Under the pieces are notes generated by a model. The model searched no databases. It saw only the letters and a program-made list of their open reading frames with translations, and was not told the origin of the DNA. From contig CAZLWR010000001.1 in the NCBI GenBank assembly GCA_964563595.1, forward strand, positions 51,638 to 115,637: a DNA stretch of 64,000 bases. The letters are read 5' to 3'. Within the stretch, counting starts at the first letter, position 1, and the number at the start of each line of letters is the position of its first letter. The stretch is from CALMFT01 sp964563595. GTDB taxonomy: Bacteria; Patescibacteriota; Gracilibacteria; Absconditabacterales; Absconditicoccaceae. Below are positions 14,881-25,479 of the stretch, piece after piece. The translations under genes were made by a program, and so were the position numbers.

Positions 14881-16308
14881 TTATTGTATTGTTTCCCAGT
14901 GTACTCTTGTTTGCTCCATGGTGTCTCTATTTCTGATTGTTACGGTACCGTCTTCGAGTGATTGATGATCAATACAGACACAATACGGCGTACCGACTTC
15001 ATCTTGTCTACGGTATCTTTTACCAATATTCCCACCGGCATCATATTCACATTTGTAAGTCTTTTTCAGTTTATCATATATTTTTCTACCTAATTCTACC
15101 ATGTTTTCATCTTTTTCTATCAAAGGTAGTATAGCGTATTTGATTGGTGCAATCTCGAAAGGAAACCTGACTACTACTCTTGTTTTATCATCACTGCCTT
15201 CTCCCTGCGAAGCAATGGTTTCTTCATCGTAAAACTCTAGCATACTTGCCATCATACAACGACCTACTCCCATAGATGTTTCTACGCACCATGGTATATA
15301 TCTCTGACCTGTTTTTGGGTCAGTATATTGCATACTTGTTTTTGAATATTCTTGATGTTGCTTAAGATCAAAATCAGTACGATTGTGAATGCCTTGCACT
15401 TCTCCAAATCACCATGGGAAGGCAAACTCGATATCCGTAGCTGCTGCTGCATAGTGAGCGAGTTTATCGTGATCTTTATATCTTAAATGTTCTGGAGATA
15501 TACCAATAACCTGAGTCCAAAAATCCATACTTACCTTTTTCCGCTCATCAAATACCTTCATAGCGTTATCGGGATCGGCTGGTACAAAGTATTCAATTTC
15601 CATTTGTTCGAATTCTCTTGTTCTAAACAAAAATTGACCAGGAGTAATTTCATTGCGGAATGCTTTACCTATTTGAGCCAGACCAAAAGGTATCCTATTC
15701 CTCGTAGTGTCGCATACATTTCTAAAATCAGTAAATAAACTCTGGCAAGTTTCTGGTCTCATATATACTTTGTTTGATTCGTCTGCTACGGGTCCAAGGG
15801 TAGTATTAAGCATAAGATTGAAATTTCTGCATTCTGTCCATTCTGGCTTTTCTTTTAGTCCCTTTGGTCGTATTTCTTCTTCAACAATAAATCTTCTCAT
15901 GTTTTCATTTCCTCGGGATTCCGGAGATCAGTTGAAAAATTCATATTCGCTTGGATGCTTTTTATATGAGTCCTTTTGTCTGCCTTCGATATACTCTTCG
16001 ATAAGTTTATCTGCTCTAAATCTTTGTCCGGTTTTTTTGTCGTCAATAAGTGCATCACTAAATCATCCTACATGACCGCTTGCGATCCAGGTGGTAGGGT
16101 GGGCGATTATAGCAGTATCCATCAAGATAACATCATCACGCTCTTGCGTATAATATTTTACCCAAAGATCAGTAATATTTTTTCTCAACAATGCTCCATA
16201 TGGTCCATAATCCCATGCATTTGCTAATCAACCATATATTTCACTATTGGGATATACAAAACCCTTTCTCTTGGCTCGTGATACGATTGTTTCTAGTGGG
16301 AAAGACAT
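14881..16308 (-). CDS. glyS: Glycyl-tRNA synthetase, alpha2 type
   Basis: A 475-aa class II synthetase that charges tRNA-Gly. Here it presumably also charges the extra tRNA-Gly(UCA) that would read UGA. The N-terminus has SRAKRKGFVYPNSEIYGG and AWDYGPYG. Motif 2 lies around RNEITPGQFLFRTREFEQME, followed by EYFVP. The C-terminus carries PWCVETSMGVGR (motif 3) and the anticodon-binding domain, with GTPYCVCIDHQS. The length fits the single-chain bacterial/archaeal-type enzyme, not the alpha2beta2 GlyQ/GlyS type. Several family glycines, including the one in NGSPES and both in HVGGF, are UGA. The ATG at 16306-16308 gives MSFPLETIVSRAKRKG, matching the usual start. Confidence 0.95.
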
Positions 16309-16407
16309 GTGTAATGAGGCATTTACTGGATTAAAAAATGTCACTCTATGGTTGATAGAGGACGGTATTTGTAATGAATTAATGATCCAATGCAAACAAA
16401 TCCTTGT

Positions 16408-16845
16408 TTATCCATCGAATTTTGCTTTTCTGTTGGCGAGCGTTTCGCCTCTTTTGCGTTTGTTGTTTAATCTTTTTTCTTTTTCTTTTTTTGGTATCTT
16501 GGTTTCTTTTCTTTCTTTGGGTTCTATGAGACATAGTTCGATCATCTGTTTGAGTTTGCGAACGGCAGTGGCGAGATTGGTGATTTTACTTCTTGTTTCT
16601 TGGCATACGATAGTCAGTTTCCCTTCTGCATCAATTTTATTACGATACTTTTCTTGTATTCTTTGTTTAACTCCCTCAGGGAGTTTCGTATTGCTCAGAT
16701 TCCAATAGAGTTGTACTCTGGACTCTGTTTTGTTGACATGTTGTCAGCCCGGTCAAGAACTCCTCGAATACTGCGTTTCCACTTCTTCTCTTACGATGCT
16801 ATCAAGCACTGCTTGATCAAGTACTGGGTATTTTGTTTTGCTCAT
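16408..16845 (-). CDS. arfB: ArfB/ICT1-type peptidyl-tRNA hydrolase (ribosome rescue)
   Basis: A 145-aa codon-independent release-factor-like protein. It has a GGQ domain (SSGPGGQHVNKTESRVQLYWN) and a Lys/Arg-rich C-terminal tail (RKETKIPKKEKEKRLNNKRK) that in this family enters the empty mRNA channel of stalled ribosomes. It lacks the stop-codon recognition domain of RF1/RF2. Two glycines of the G-P-G-G-Q segment are TGA codons (16753-16755 and 16744-16746 on the plus strand), including the second glycine of catalytic GGQ. The protein therefore cannot be made unless UGA is decoded as an amino acid. It lies 99 bp upstream of glyS on the same strand. Confidence 0.92.
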
Positions 16846-16966
16846 ACACGAAGTATAGCGGATATTGTGTTTTTTTCAAGTTTTCTGGTGATTTTGTGCA
16901 TATGTATCCCAATAGATATTGTATCCTGCTGGAAAATCTGTAGTATCAGATTATATTTATTTTTTT

Positions 16967-17428
16967 ATGGGTGATCCGCTTATGCTTCAAGAGGATTTGT
17001 ATTTTCATGGCGTGAAGGCCCTGATTACAAACAACGATAGAAAGATTTTATTGTTGCAAGTAAATACGATCAGTCTTCGCAATCGAAGTGGTGATCCTTA
17101 TTGGGATATGCCTTGAGGAAGAGTTTGCCGTGGAATGAGTATTGAAGATACCTTGCAAAGAGAAGTGAACGAAGAAATGTGAGCACATGATATCACTATA
17201 GAACATTACATAGGTACTGCTTTGTCACCTATCAGGATACCCTATGGAGATACTGATTATGGTTTATTTTTATCGGTATACGATTGTTCTATCTCCGACT
17301 GAGATGTTGTGTTGAGTGATGAACATCAGGCTTTTGAACGGTTTGACATAGAAGATGCATTACACTTATTATCAGTAAAGTATCCATCCTCATTTTTGGA
17401 TTTGTTAAGGTGATATTTTCAGAAATAA
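16967..17428 (+). CDS. Nudix hydrolase family protein (153 aa)
   Basis: The Nudix box spans GGRVCRGMSIEDTL then QREVNEEMG, about residues 49-71. The metal-binding REVNEE core is intact, but the first Glu of the GX5E element appears as Met, which could reduce or alter activity. UGA encodes the first glycine of the box and the last one. The product probably cleaves a nucleoside diphosphate derivative; the substrate cannot be read from sequence. ATG 16967 is preceded by T-rich AT sequence, and ATG 16982 is an alternative start. The gene diverges from arfB across about 120 bp that contain one copy of the dispersed TCAGATTAT word. Confidence 0.8.
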
Positions 17429-17464
17429 CATATTTTTATTTATTTACTGTCTATTATTTGTCTC

Positions 17465-17827
17465 ATGAGACATATGCTTGTACTATTCTGATTATTAATG
17501 ATTTTTGTAAATCCATCGTTTGCTCTTACGGTAGAGGTGCCTTGAGATGCTCCGACCCTCAAAGATACCAATGTGCCGAGCTCGCTCATACAGGGTAACT
17601 CTGACAGCATTATTACTTTAGTACAGCAGATCAATGATTATTTGTGGTTTACTATCGCTGCAATTTGTCTTGCTGTAGCTATTTATGCTGGTATTAAGTT
17701 GTTGCTGGCACAGTGAGAAAAAGCAAAAATGCAAAAAGCAAATGAAACGTTAGTTGGTGCCTTGGTAGGCGTATTCATTGCTGTATTCGCTTACGTTCTG
17801 GTAAGAATAATAGTTAATCTTTTTTAA
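17465..17827 (+). CDS. Small signal-peptide/two-helix membrane protein, VirB2/TrbC pilin-like
   Basis: A 120-aa product with an N-terminal hydrophobic signal (LVLFGLLMIFVNPSFAL), a short polar region, and two membrane helices (about residues 65-84 and 95-118) separated by a Lys/Glu-rich loop. This is the layout of VirB2/TrbC pilins and of related small proteins common in Patescibacteria. VirB4 and a VirB6/TrbL-like protein are encoded at 32-39 kb, so a role as pilin of a conjugation-like apparatus is plausible. The similarity is topological, not motif-based. It lies 36 bp downstream of the Nudix gene. Confidence 0.5.
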
Positions 17828-17846
17828 GATTTTACTTGTAAATAGA

Positions 17847-18680
17847 GTGTCAAAATATCAATCCCCTAGGACTTTATTGTGGCGAAGAGCACAAAAAAAA
17901 CTACAGACCTGTGGTTCGTTTTTTAGTAAATATGGTCTAAGAGCTCTTGTTTTTATTCTTTCATTCCTGATTATTACGTGAGCTGTAATAGGTGTTCTAA
18001 GGGCTTTGAGCGGACCCAATTGGACTATAAGTGAAGTGGAGGTACAAATTGATGGAAAAGGTAAGTTGTATGATCACCAAGATTTATTGAAATATTTGGA
18101 AAAAGATTTTAAGGACGTAAATAGGGTGGTAGCTTATGGTTATAGACGAAGATTTTTTTCTTATTATGAAAAACAACTTCCTTGGATACAAAATATGAGG
18201 ATGAAAGTAGATAATGGTATTGCTTACATTACGGTGGAAGGTAGAGCTCCTCTACTATACATTCAGTCTCAAAATCGTTATTTTGCTTTTGCAAACAATA
18301 GGCTTATTTCTGTTCAGAAGATAATATCTGTGCCCTCAACGGGCTCGGTGACTATCCCTCAAATAGAACTGACCGGTATGATATCTTCAGGTAATGGCCT
18401 TACGTGATTGTTTTATGGAATGGACGGTGTGAGATTGGTCAAGCAATTGCAACTTATTGTAGACAATATAAGTGATTTTAAAAAACTGTATTATATCCCA
18501 GGAGCAAGAAAAGTAATTATGCTGATGAATACTTGACACGAGCTTTACTTTGATTTACAAAAAAACATCATTGCACAGTTGGATAAATATCATCTTTTGC
18601 TTACGGATTGAGCGTCACTCAAATGATATCGTAAAATAGATGTGGGAACTATGGATGATATGGTATTCTTAGGAAAATAA
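17847..18680 (+). CDS. FtsQ-like division protein (POTRA domain, single N-terminal helix)
   Basis: The product (277 aa from GTG 17847; the start is uncertain) has a basic N-terminal tail and one membrane helix (LRALVFILSFLIITGAVIGV). A POTRA-like segment follows (WTISEVEVQIDGKGKLYDHQ, then a helix and RRRFFSYYEKQLPWIQNMRMKV), then a beta-rich FtsQ-type region ending FLGK. Topology and order match FtsQ/DivIB, which links the divisome to the periplasm. Several glycines are UGA. It sits between the pilin-like gene and dnaX with short gaps. No dcw genes are seen beside it. Confidence 0.65.
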
Positions 18681-18726
18681 TATAATCAGAACTGCTCAGC
18701 TTTTAAACATTTTAACAAAGAGTCTT

Positions 18727-20163
18727 ATGTCTTTATATTTGAAATACCGCTCTCAAACCTTTGACGACATTGTTGAACAGGAATACACCAAAGATATTCT
18801 CAAGCAACAAGTGATTAAATCCTTTGAAGGAGAGAGTTTTTCAAATTATCTTTTTTATGGTTCTAGAGGTATCGGTAAAACTAGTATAGCGAGAATAGTT
18901 GCAAGGGCGCTCAATTGTTTGAATAGCAAAGACGGAAATCCTTGCAATGAATGTGAAAGCTGTAAGATTATTTCCCAAGGAAAATCTGTAGATATTGTAG
19001 AAATCGATGCAGCAAGTCATACGGGAGTAGATAACATCAGAGATGAAATTATTAATAAAGCCATCTATCCGCCAACCCAATTAAGAAAAAAAATATACAT
19101 TATCGACGAGGTCCATATGCTTAGCACTGGTGCGTTCAATGCATTGCTGAAAATTATGGAGGAGCCACCAAGTTATCTCGTCTTTATACTTGCGACTACT
19201 GATTTACATAAGGTTCCAGATACGATTATTTCTCGTTGCCAGCTGTTTAGTTTCAAGAGAATTACCATCCCCGGTATTGTTTCTAGATTAGAATATATCT
19301 GCAAACAAGAAGGATTTGCTTATGATGTCGCTTGACTGTCAACGATTGCAAAACTTGCAGATGGAGGCATGAGAGATGCAGTGAAGTATCTAGATCAAGT
19401 GAGTATATTGGGTCGTATAGACGAAGAGACCGTTGCTCAATGCTTGGGAGTAACTTCCGATGCTATTGTAAAGGAGTTTGTAGAGCTTATTGAAACTCGT
19501 GATGGCGTACGTGGTGTTCAGCTTATTTCTTCATTACAAGAAAAGAGTATCGATATTTATGTTTTTTTGAAGGACGTCCTTCAATATATTGATAGAAATA
19601 TAACAGTTGAGAATATGAACATCTCACTTCCTGTAGCACAATTCATCAAAACGGTATATGAAAAACTTAAGTACTTTCCCCATCCTATGGTCTTACTTAA
19701 GGCTGAGTTATTGGACTATGCTTGAACAAAAGCTGGTCAATTGCCATCTAAACCTGTTGAAAAAAGAATTGATAATCAGACAGACACTCCTAGTACTCCT
19801 GTACAAATGCCAGTACCAGAGCCTATAGTTTCAACTGAAACAGTAGAACTTCCTCAGGCCAACAAATTGCCTCTTGCTGAGCATGATTTCGATGCCATCA
19901 AAGACCGTATTATCAGTCATATGAGCAGTCAATCCCTCAAATCTATTTGGGAGGGCAGTTGTCATATCGATTCGATCCAAGGTGGACTTATGAAAGTACA
20001 TGTTATTGAAAACGGTAAGATGATTTTGCTGAACATGAGTAATAATAAGCAGATTGTGGAGAAACTCGCTAGTGAGATACTAGATAAAACAATTCAGATA
20101 GAATATGAATTTATTGAAAAGGAAGAATTTTTGAAGAAATGATTGGGTGGATTATTAGTGTAA
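18727..20163 (+). CDS. dnaX: DNA polymerase III gamma/tau subunit
   Basis: A 478-aa clamp-loader ATPase. Walker A is GSRGIGKT (residues 45-52). Four zinc cysteines are at residues 64, 73, 76 and 79 (CNECESC). Walker B is DEVHML (127-132), and the sensor/arginine-finger segment SRC is present. A Pro-rich linker near residue 340-375 joins a short C-terminal domain, so this is closer to gamma than to full-length tau. UGA glycines are at 19333, 19723 and 20140; the last precedes the true end LGGLLV and TAA at 20161. The ATG start gives the typical MSLYLKYRSQTFDDIV. Confidence 0.95.
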
Positions 20164-20196
20164 ACACTTTAGAATTCTATTTAATGAATACCGATA

Positions 20197-20442
20197 ATGA
20201 AAATTGCTGTATATGTGAAGTTATTCGCTAAACAATCCAAACTGGAGCCAGTTGAAGTCCTAGAAGGATTGCAAGGTAGCGAGCAGCTGTTCACTGCCTA
20301 TCTTATGTCTGCTCCAATAGATGGCAAAGCAAATAGTGAACTTATAGAACTTGTTTCTCAGTATTTTAAGGTCAGAAAGTCTCAAATTACTATCACAAGC
20401 TGAAGTACAAGTAAACATAAAATCATTGACATTAGATCATAA
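20197..20442 (+). CDS. DUF167 / YggU family protein (81 aa)
   Basis: A small conserved protein of the UPF0235/YggU family, whose biochemical role is unknown. The family core is visible: APIDGKANSELIELVSQYF, then KSQITITSGSTSKHKIIDI. The glycine of TSGSTS is UGA and coincides with the conserved SG of the family. It lies 33 bp after dnaX and 10 bp before the DUF192 gene, so the three may be co-transcribed. Confidence 0.85.
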
Positions 20443-20452
20443 CACAACTATA

Positions 20453-21034
20453 ATGAAAGCAAGCGAAAAGCTTCATGCTGAAGACGAAAATCCTCTATCA
20501 CATGAGACTGTAAAAGGACGAAAAAGACGGGGAAAGGTTATTTTTCGGTTCGCCATACTTATTGGATTTAATTATCTGCTTTATCTTATTTATGTGATGC
20601 CGTTAAAAGACGCTTCGGTCCAGCATACCCCAATCGTTGCAACTGGCGGAGGGAATCCTCAGACAGGTTTGGTACAAAAAGAAATTATAATCTGAACAAC
20701 ATCTCTTTTGGTAGAGCTCGCCCAAACTCCTGAACAAAGAAGGATTTGATTGATGTATCGTGCAAGTCTCGGCGTAAAAGAAGGTATGATCTTCATGTTT
20801 GACAACGAACAACCGCTGAGTTTCTGGATGCAACATACCTATATTCCTTTGGACTTGATCTATGTGTGAGCTGATCAGATTATTAAACATATTCACAAAG
20901 GAGCAAAGACGCTTGATTTGACTGGCTTACCCAGTATCTATCCTGTACAGTATGTGATAGAGGTCAATAGCGGTTTTGTGGACCAGTTCAATGTGAGAAT
21001 CGGAGACAAGGTCATATTGGATAAAAATCAATAA
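20453..21034 (+). CDS. DUF192 family membrane-anchored protein (193 aa)
   Basis: A basic N-terminus (KGRKRRGKVIFR) is followed by one membrane helix (FAILIGFNYLLYLIYVM, about residues 30-46), placing the C-terminal domain outside the membrane. The DUF192 domain is recognisable: VELAQTPEQRRIGLMYRASL, EGMIFMFDNEQPLSFWMQHT and IPLDLIYVGADQII. Function of the family is not established. One UGA glycine follows KEIII and another lies in YVGADQ. The ATG start is followed by a hydrophilic tail of about 25 residues. Confidence 0.85.
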
Positions 21035-21121
21035 AATTTACAAACAATTGAACTTCAGTATTGAAATATTATAATAATTGCAATATTTGCATCAATGATC
21101 TGATTATAAATTCATTTTCCT

Positions 21122-21610
21122 ATGAAATACAAAATTCTTACTGGGGCAACTAATCCAATTCTGAGAGCTGTCGCTGATCCGATAGACCATTTTACTAACG
21201 ACATTGCTCAATTGTGAGAAGATATGAAGAAAATCTGTCATGATTACGATGGAGTAGGTTTAGCGGCTCCTCAAATAGGCTTGCCCTTGAGGATGATTTA
21301 CATTACGCATTGGAGAAAGACCCCAAAGGGCACTAAGTACATCAATGATCAGATTATGATAAATCCCGAAATATTGTCTCAATCTGAAACACTGAATACA
21401 GATGTGGAGGGATGTCTCAGTCTGCCTTGATTAACTGGTAAAGTGAAAAGACATGATTGGATTAGAGTGAAATTTCAAGATATTGAGTGAAAGGTAGGTA
21501 CTAAGAACTATAAAGGATTTGACGCAAGAATCATACAGCACGAGATAGATCATATCAATGGTGTCTTGTTTATTGATAAAGCTAAGGATCTAAGAAGTTC
21601 AGATAAATAA
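21122..21610 (+). CDS. def: Peptide deformylase
   Basis: A 162-aa metalloenzyme that removes the formyl group from nascent chains. All three motifs are present: GVGLAAPQIG (residues 44-53), EGCLSLPG (96-103, Cys98 a metal ligand) and QHEIDHINGVLF (HExxH at 140-144). Gly103 of motif 2 is read from UGA, as is the glycine in DIEGK. Length is typical. It stands 87 bp after the DUF192 gene. The 3' end is 16 bp from the convergent paralogue gene at 21627. Confidence 0.95.
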
Positions 21611-21626
21611 TATAATAAGAAATGAG

Positions 21627-22235
21627 CTATTCACTGTAAGCATGATCTACAAGTTTAGGTTTTTGCAATCATACATAACTGAAGAAAGTCTTAATCAGGT
21701 GCAATTTTTTGAAGGGGATATTGGCGATAGGTATCTTCATTGTTTTGATTTTTTGTTGAAATTGCTCCAGATCAAGATCAAAATCATCATTAATAAGCAG
21801 TCTTTCGTCTCTATTGAGCCTTCCTGATAAACTTTCTTTTATGACTGTTCTATAGTCGTCTAGATCTATCGATCTACTCAGATATAGTCATAATAAATCA
21901 TCGTCTTGCAGTTGTGCTTTGGTCAATCATACATCATTAAACTCCATCCTACCTTTATCTTTCTTTTCCTCTAAATACTCTTCAAACTTTCTATTAACGT
22001 TGAATACTCATCACTTTTGAATAACTCAAAATGCCTGATCCTGATATCCAAGAAATGTCTTATAACCTGAAAGTTTTATATGACCAAAGATTTGTCCTTT
22101 ATACTCTATTAAAATTGCTTTATGCAAGCCATCTTGGAAAATTCACTTTGTGTACATTTCTAGATCATTGCACGAACCAAAGGTATTGTCATGCTGATAA
22201 ATGGTTGGTTCTGATCTTTTTAATCATAGAATCAT
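21627..22235 (-). CDS. Unrecognised protein, tandem paralogue B (202 aa)
   Basis: I do not recognise a family. The product aligns by eye along its length with the product of the next gene upstream (22287-22865). Both share an FxSC motif near residue 25, then (H/M)YTK(A/G)I(L/F)Q, then GHIKLSGYKTFL. Both also share GGV(Y/F)N(I/V)N(S/R)KFE(K/E)Y, GL(L/Y)(F/L)SR, IN(D)xF, an acidic FQ(E/Q) stretch, and IP(L/F)K(S/K)LH near the C-terminus. At least five glycines are UGA. The start ATG 22235 gives MILGLKRSEPTIYQHDN. The protein looks soluble, with no membrane helix. A DNA- or RNA-associated regulator cannot be excluded; no function is assigned. Confidence 0.8.
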
Positions 22236-22286
22236 GGTGAGCTATGGGATATATAAAACAGCTAATAGGCAACTAGACAATATTTC

Positions 22287-22865
22287 TTATGATCTTTTTA
22301 TGGTGAGTCAGAAATATCTCAGGGTGTTCGCGACAGGATGTAAAGACTTTAAGGGGATGTCCAAAGCGGGAACAGCACCAAGATCAATTCTTTCTTGAAA
22401 AGTTCTTAGATCTTCTGCGAAATTATCATTTATGATTTTATTGTCGTATTCGGGGTTCTCTTCCATGCTAGGCGTTTTAACCTTTGCATAGTTTGATGCA
22501 TTAATCATTCTACTAAAAAGCAGCCCCAAAGGTTCACTTTTTCTTAATTCAATTTGAGCTAATTTGTTTACATCAAAAGGAAGATTGTCTTCTGCTTTAG
22601 ATGTGATCATATACTTTTCGAACTTCGAATTGATATTATAAACTCATCATCTTTTAAGTTTTCAACTTCTTATAGTCTGGTATGATAAGAAAGTTTTGTA
22701 ACCGCTGAGTTTAATATGTCCTAAAATCTCTTGTTGATATACAACGAGTATTGCCCTATGTGCGAACTCCTGAAGAATTGCTTTGGTATAATGCTCGCAC
22801 GCACCACAGGAGGTAAATTCGTTTCGGTGGCTGCAAATATTAGGATGATTTACGATTCAGAGCAT
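22287..22865 (-). CDS. Unrecognised protein, tandem paralogue A (192 aa)
   Basis: Upstream member of a tandem pair with 21627-22235, separated by 51 bp and presumably one transcript. It begins MLGIVNHPNICSHRNEF and carries an extra pair of cysteines (C-SHRNEFTS-CGAC) compared with its neighbour, which could bind metal. The shared blocks are listed under paralogue B. The long native ORF plus clear homology to the neighbour shows it is a real gene although no family is recognised. UGA encodes several glycines, including KRGGVYN. Confidence 0.8.
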
Positions 22866-23035
22866 ATTTCTTTGAATTGTTGTGAATACCGATTTAGGTA
22901 AATCGCTAATAATATTTTTATTCCGTATGTCAATATATTGTTAATATATAACAAGATTTGTTTGACGGGCATTTTGCTATTGGTACTTAAAAAATTATCT
23001 TTTTATGTCATGCTTTTATTTTTGTACTTTATCTG

Positions 23036-24868
23036 ATGTGCTGAATATTTGCTTATAAGGGGCATAAAAATGCAATACCCTTGCTGTTACATGGTCTGGA
23101 AAAATTGGAATATAGGGGATATGATAGTGCTGGTGTATTCGCATTGGATACGAAACAAGATAAACAATTATATTGCAGATCGGTAGGAAAGGTTGCGGAT
23201 TTGGCATGAATGGTAGATTCTGGTGATTACAAAGATATTTATGCAACTATTTGAATGGGACATACGCGTTGGGCGACGCATGGAGGTGTAACGGTGCTCA
23301 ATACGCATCCTCATCATGATCGCACAGGTAGATATTATATTGCACATAATGGAATCATAGAAAATTATCATAAACTGAAACAAGAGCTCATCAATGAGTG
23401 ATATGAATTTTATTCTGAAACTGATACAGAGGTTATAGCCGCATTGTTACAAAAGCACACCAGTGACAATTTCTTACAAACAGTGCAAAAAGTACTAGGA
23501 TTACTGGTAGGCGCCTATGGTCTGATTATTATAGATACACAACATCCTGATGAGATGATAGGTTTTCGTTGGGGTAGTCCCTTGGTCTTTGCTAAAAAAC
23601 AGCACGATGATCATACAGAGTTTTTCTTTGCGTCTGACACGCAGTCACTGAGCGGGCTTGCAGATGAATATAGTTATCTTGAAGATGGTGAATTAGTTTG
23701 GATACATGGAAATGACTATAGTATTATTGCCGAGACTCAGGTTATTAATAAATCATTCGAAGTATTACAACTTGCCGAACAAGATGCTGGTAAAGGTGGC
23801 TTCGAACATTTTATGCTGAAGGAGATCTTCGAGCAAGCTGCGGTTATCAAAAGAATTATGAAGGGTAGGGTAAATTTTGAGAATGGAACACTAGACGCTG
23901 ATGCATTAGACTATTTGGCAACTTTGGATCTGGAAAAAATAATAATAATCTGATGCGGTACGAGTTATCATGCAGGCTTGCTCTGAGCAAAATGGATTAA
24001 TATGCGAAGTGGAATGGACGTCAGTGTGAAAGTAGCGAGTGAAGTATTGTACGAGAACATCACAATAAATGATAAAACTCTTTTTATATTCATCTCTCAA
24101 AGTGGTGAAACAGCTGATAGTATGGAAGTACTGAAATATCTGAAGTTTAGATGAGCTAAGACATTGTGAATTGTGAACGTGGTGGGTTCAAGTATTTCAA
24201 GACTTACGGATGCTGGTATGTTTACAAGATGTGGTTTTGAGATTGGAGTTGCGAGTACCAAAGCATTTACGGGTCAGGCTATTTGTCTATTGATTATAGC
24301 ACTACGATTTTGAAATAAACATAATCTGAAACCGCATGAGTTTAAATCTATACTGCAAGCATTGCAAAACCTACCAAATCAAATCGATGTACTACTGCAA
24401 GATACCAAAGCAATTCAATCTCTTGCTCAAAAGGTAAGTGGTTTTGATAATATGTTTTTCTTGGGTCGTAGTTTACATTGTCCTATTGCAGCGGAGTGAT
24501 CCTTGAAGATGAAAGAAATTAGCTACATCCATAGTGAATCATATGCGGCAGGTGAACTCAAACATGGTTCATTAGCTCTTATTACAAATAAATTTCTGAG
24601 TATTATTTTATCTCCGGAAGATAGTTTGTTTGAACAAAACTTGAGTACTATCAACGAAGTCAAAGCAAGAAATGGAATTGTTTTTGCAGTGGGCACTCAT
24701 CAGGTAGAAAAAGCTGACGCTACTTTGTTGATACCAAAAACTCATGAAGTATTATACCCACTTCTTGAAACAGTCGTGTTACAGTTACTTTCTTATTATA
24801 CGGCAAAAACACTGTGAAGAGAAATAGATAAGCCGAGAAATCTGGCCAAGAGTGTTACGGTGAAGTAG
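23036..24868 (+). CDS. glmS: Glutamine--fructose-6-phosphate aminotransferase (isomerising)
   Basis: A 610-aa enzyme making glucosamine-6-phosphate from fructose-6-P and glutamine, the entry to peptidoglycan and amino-sugar synthesis. The mature N-terminal nucleophile is Cys2 (MCGIFAYKGH), and the glycine directly after it is UGA, so the third codon is already recoded. Glutaminase motifs follow: EYRGYDSAG, GHTRWATHGG, HNGIIENY and ETDTEVI. Two SIS domains follow at about residues 290-430 and 460-590, with SQSGET, SSIS and STKAFTGQ. The C-terminus NLAKSVTVK matches the family end. A strong terminator lies 24 bp after the TAG. Confidence 0.96.
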
Positions 24869-24892
24869 AAATATTTGTATAGAGGGATACAA

Positions 24893-24916
24893 AAAAACAG
24901 ACGAGAGTCTGTTTTT
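24893..24916. terminator. Rho-independent terminator after glmS
   Basis: A perfect 10-bp stem AAAAACAGAC / GTCTGTTTTT with a GAGA loop. It has U-rich ends on both strands, so it can serve glmS on the plus strand and possibly the convergent gene ending at 24939. Confidence 0.85.
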
Positions 24917-24938
24917 GTTTGAAGTATTTTGAATCAGA

Positions 24939-25334
24939 TTATTCCAATATTGCAGCTAGTGCATGAATATAATCTTTGAGAAACTCTTTAGTAAGAGGGT
25001 ATGCCTCTCCGTTATTGATATACGTGTATTCTTTTGTATGTGAATCGCGTACGATTCTCATTCTATTTCACATATTGAGATCCCCGCCTTGATCTATAAC
25101 TTGATCAAGATTGTAAACATTGTGAATTTGTTTTGCTACTACTTTATTTTCTCTATCGAGGATGAAAAATAGTGTATTGGGGTTAGTCCTACCTACCAAA
25201 CTTTCTCTTGCTACGATGATACGATAAAGCTCACTGTCTGATCCAATGAATGTAAATGAAACTCTTACTTGCTCAATTCAAGTTTGTGGAGTATTTTGAG
25301 ATATGATATAATTTTGTGGAGTGTCTTGAAGCAT
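24939..25334 (-). CDS. Hypothetical protein (131 aa)
   Basis: I do not recognise a family. From ATG 25334 the product starts MLQDTPQNYIISQNTPQTG and has beta-type segments (VRVSFTFIGSDSELYRIIV; NTLFFILDREN) and a helical C-terminus (LKDYIHALAAILE). The frame stays open upstream to 25428 and would add a hydrophobic stretch (IIKYIVISLFIIPHHVM). A signal-anchor from a non-ATG start is therefore possible. UGA glycines are present, supporting native coding. Confidence 0.6.
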
Positions 25335-25479
25335 GACATGATGTGGAATGATAAATAGTGAAATTACTATATACTTTATAATGTTAAAGTCAATAGTATT
25401 ATGAATGCATACTATATTCTTTTGATTTTAAGTGGGGAAAAGTAATAGGGGAATTGTCTTTAATTTCTGATTATTTTTT

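Noticed and set aside
22866..23035. Regulatory RNA (such as a glmS ribozyme) upstream of glmS
   Set aside because: The 170-bp interval is AT-rich with no recognisable ribozyme core or stable structure that I could draw.
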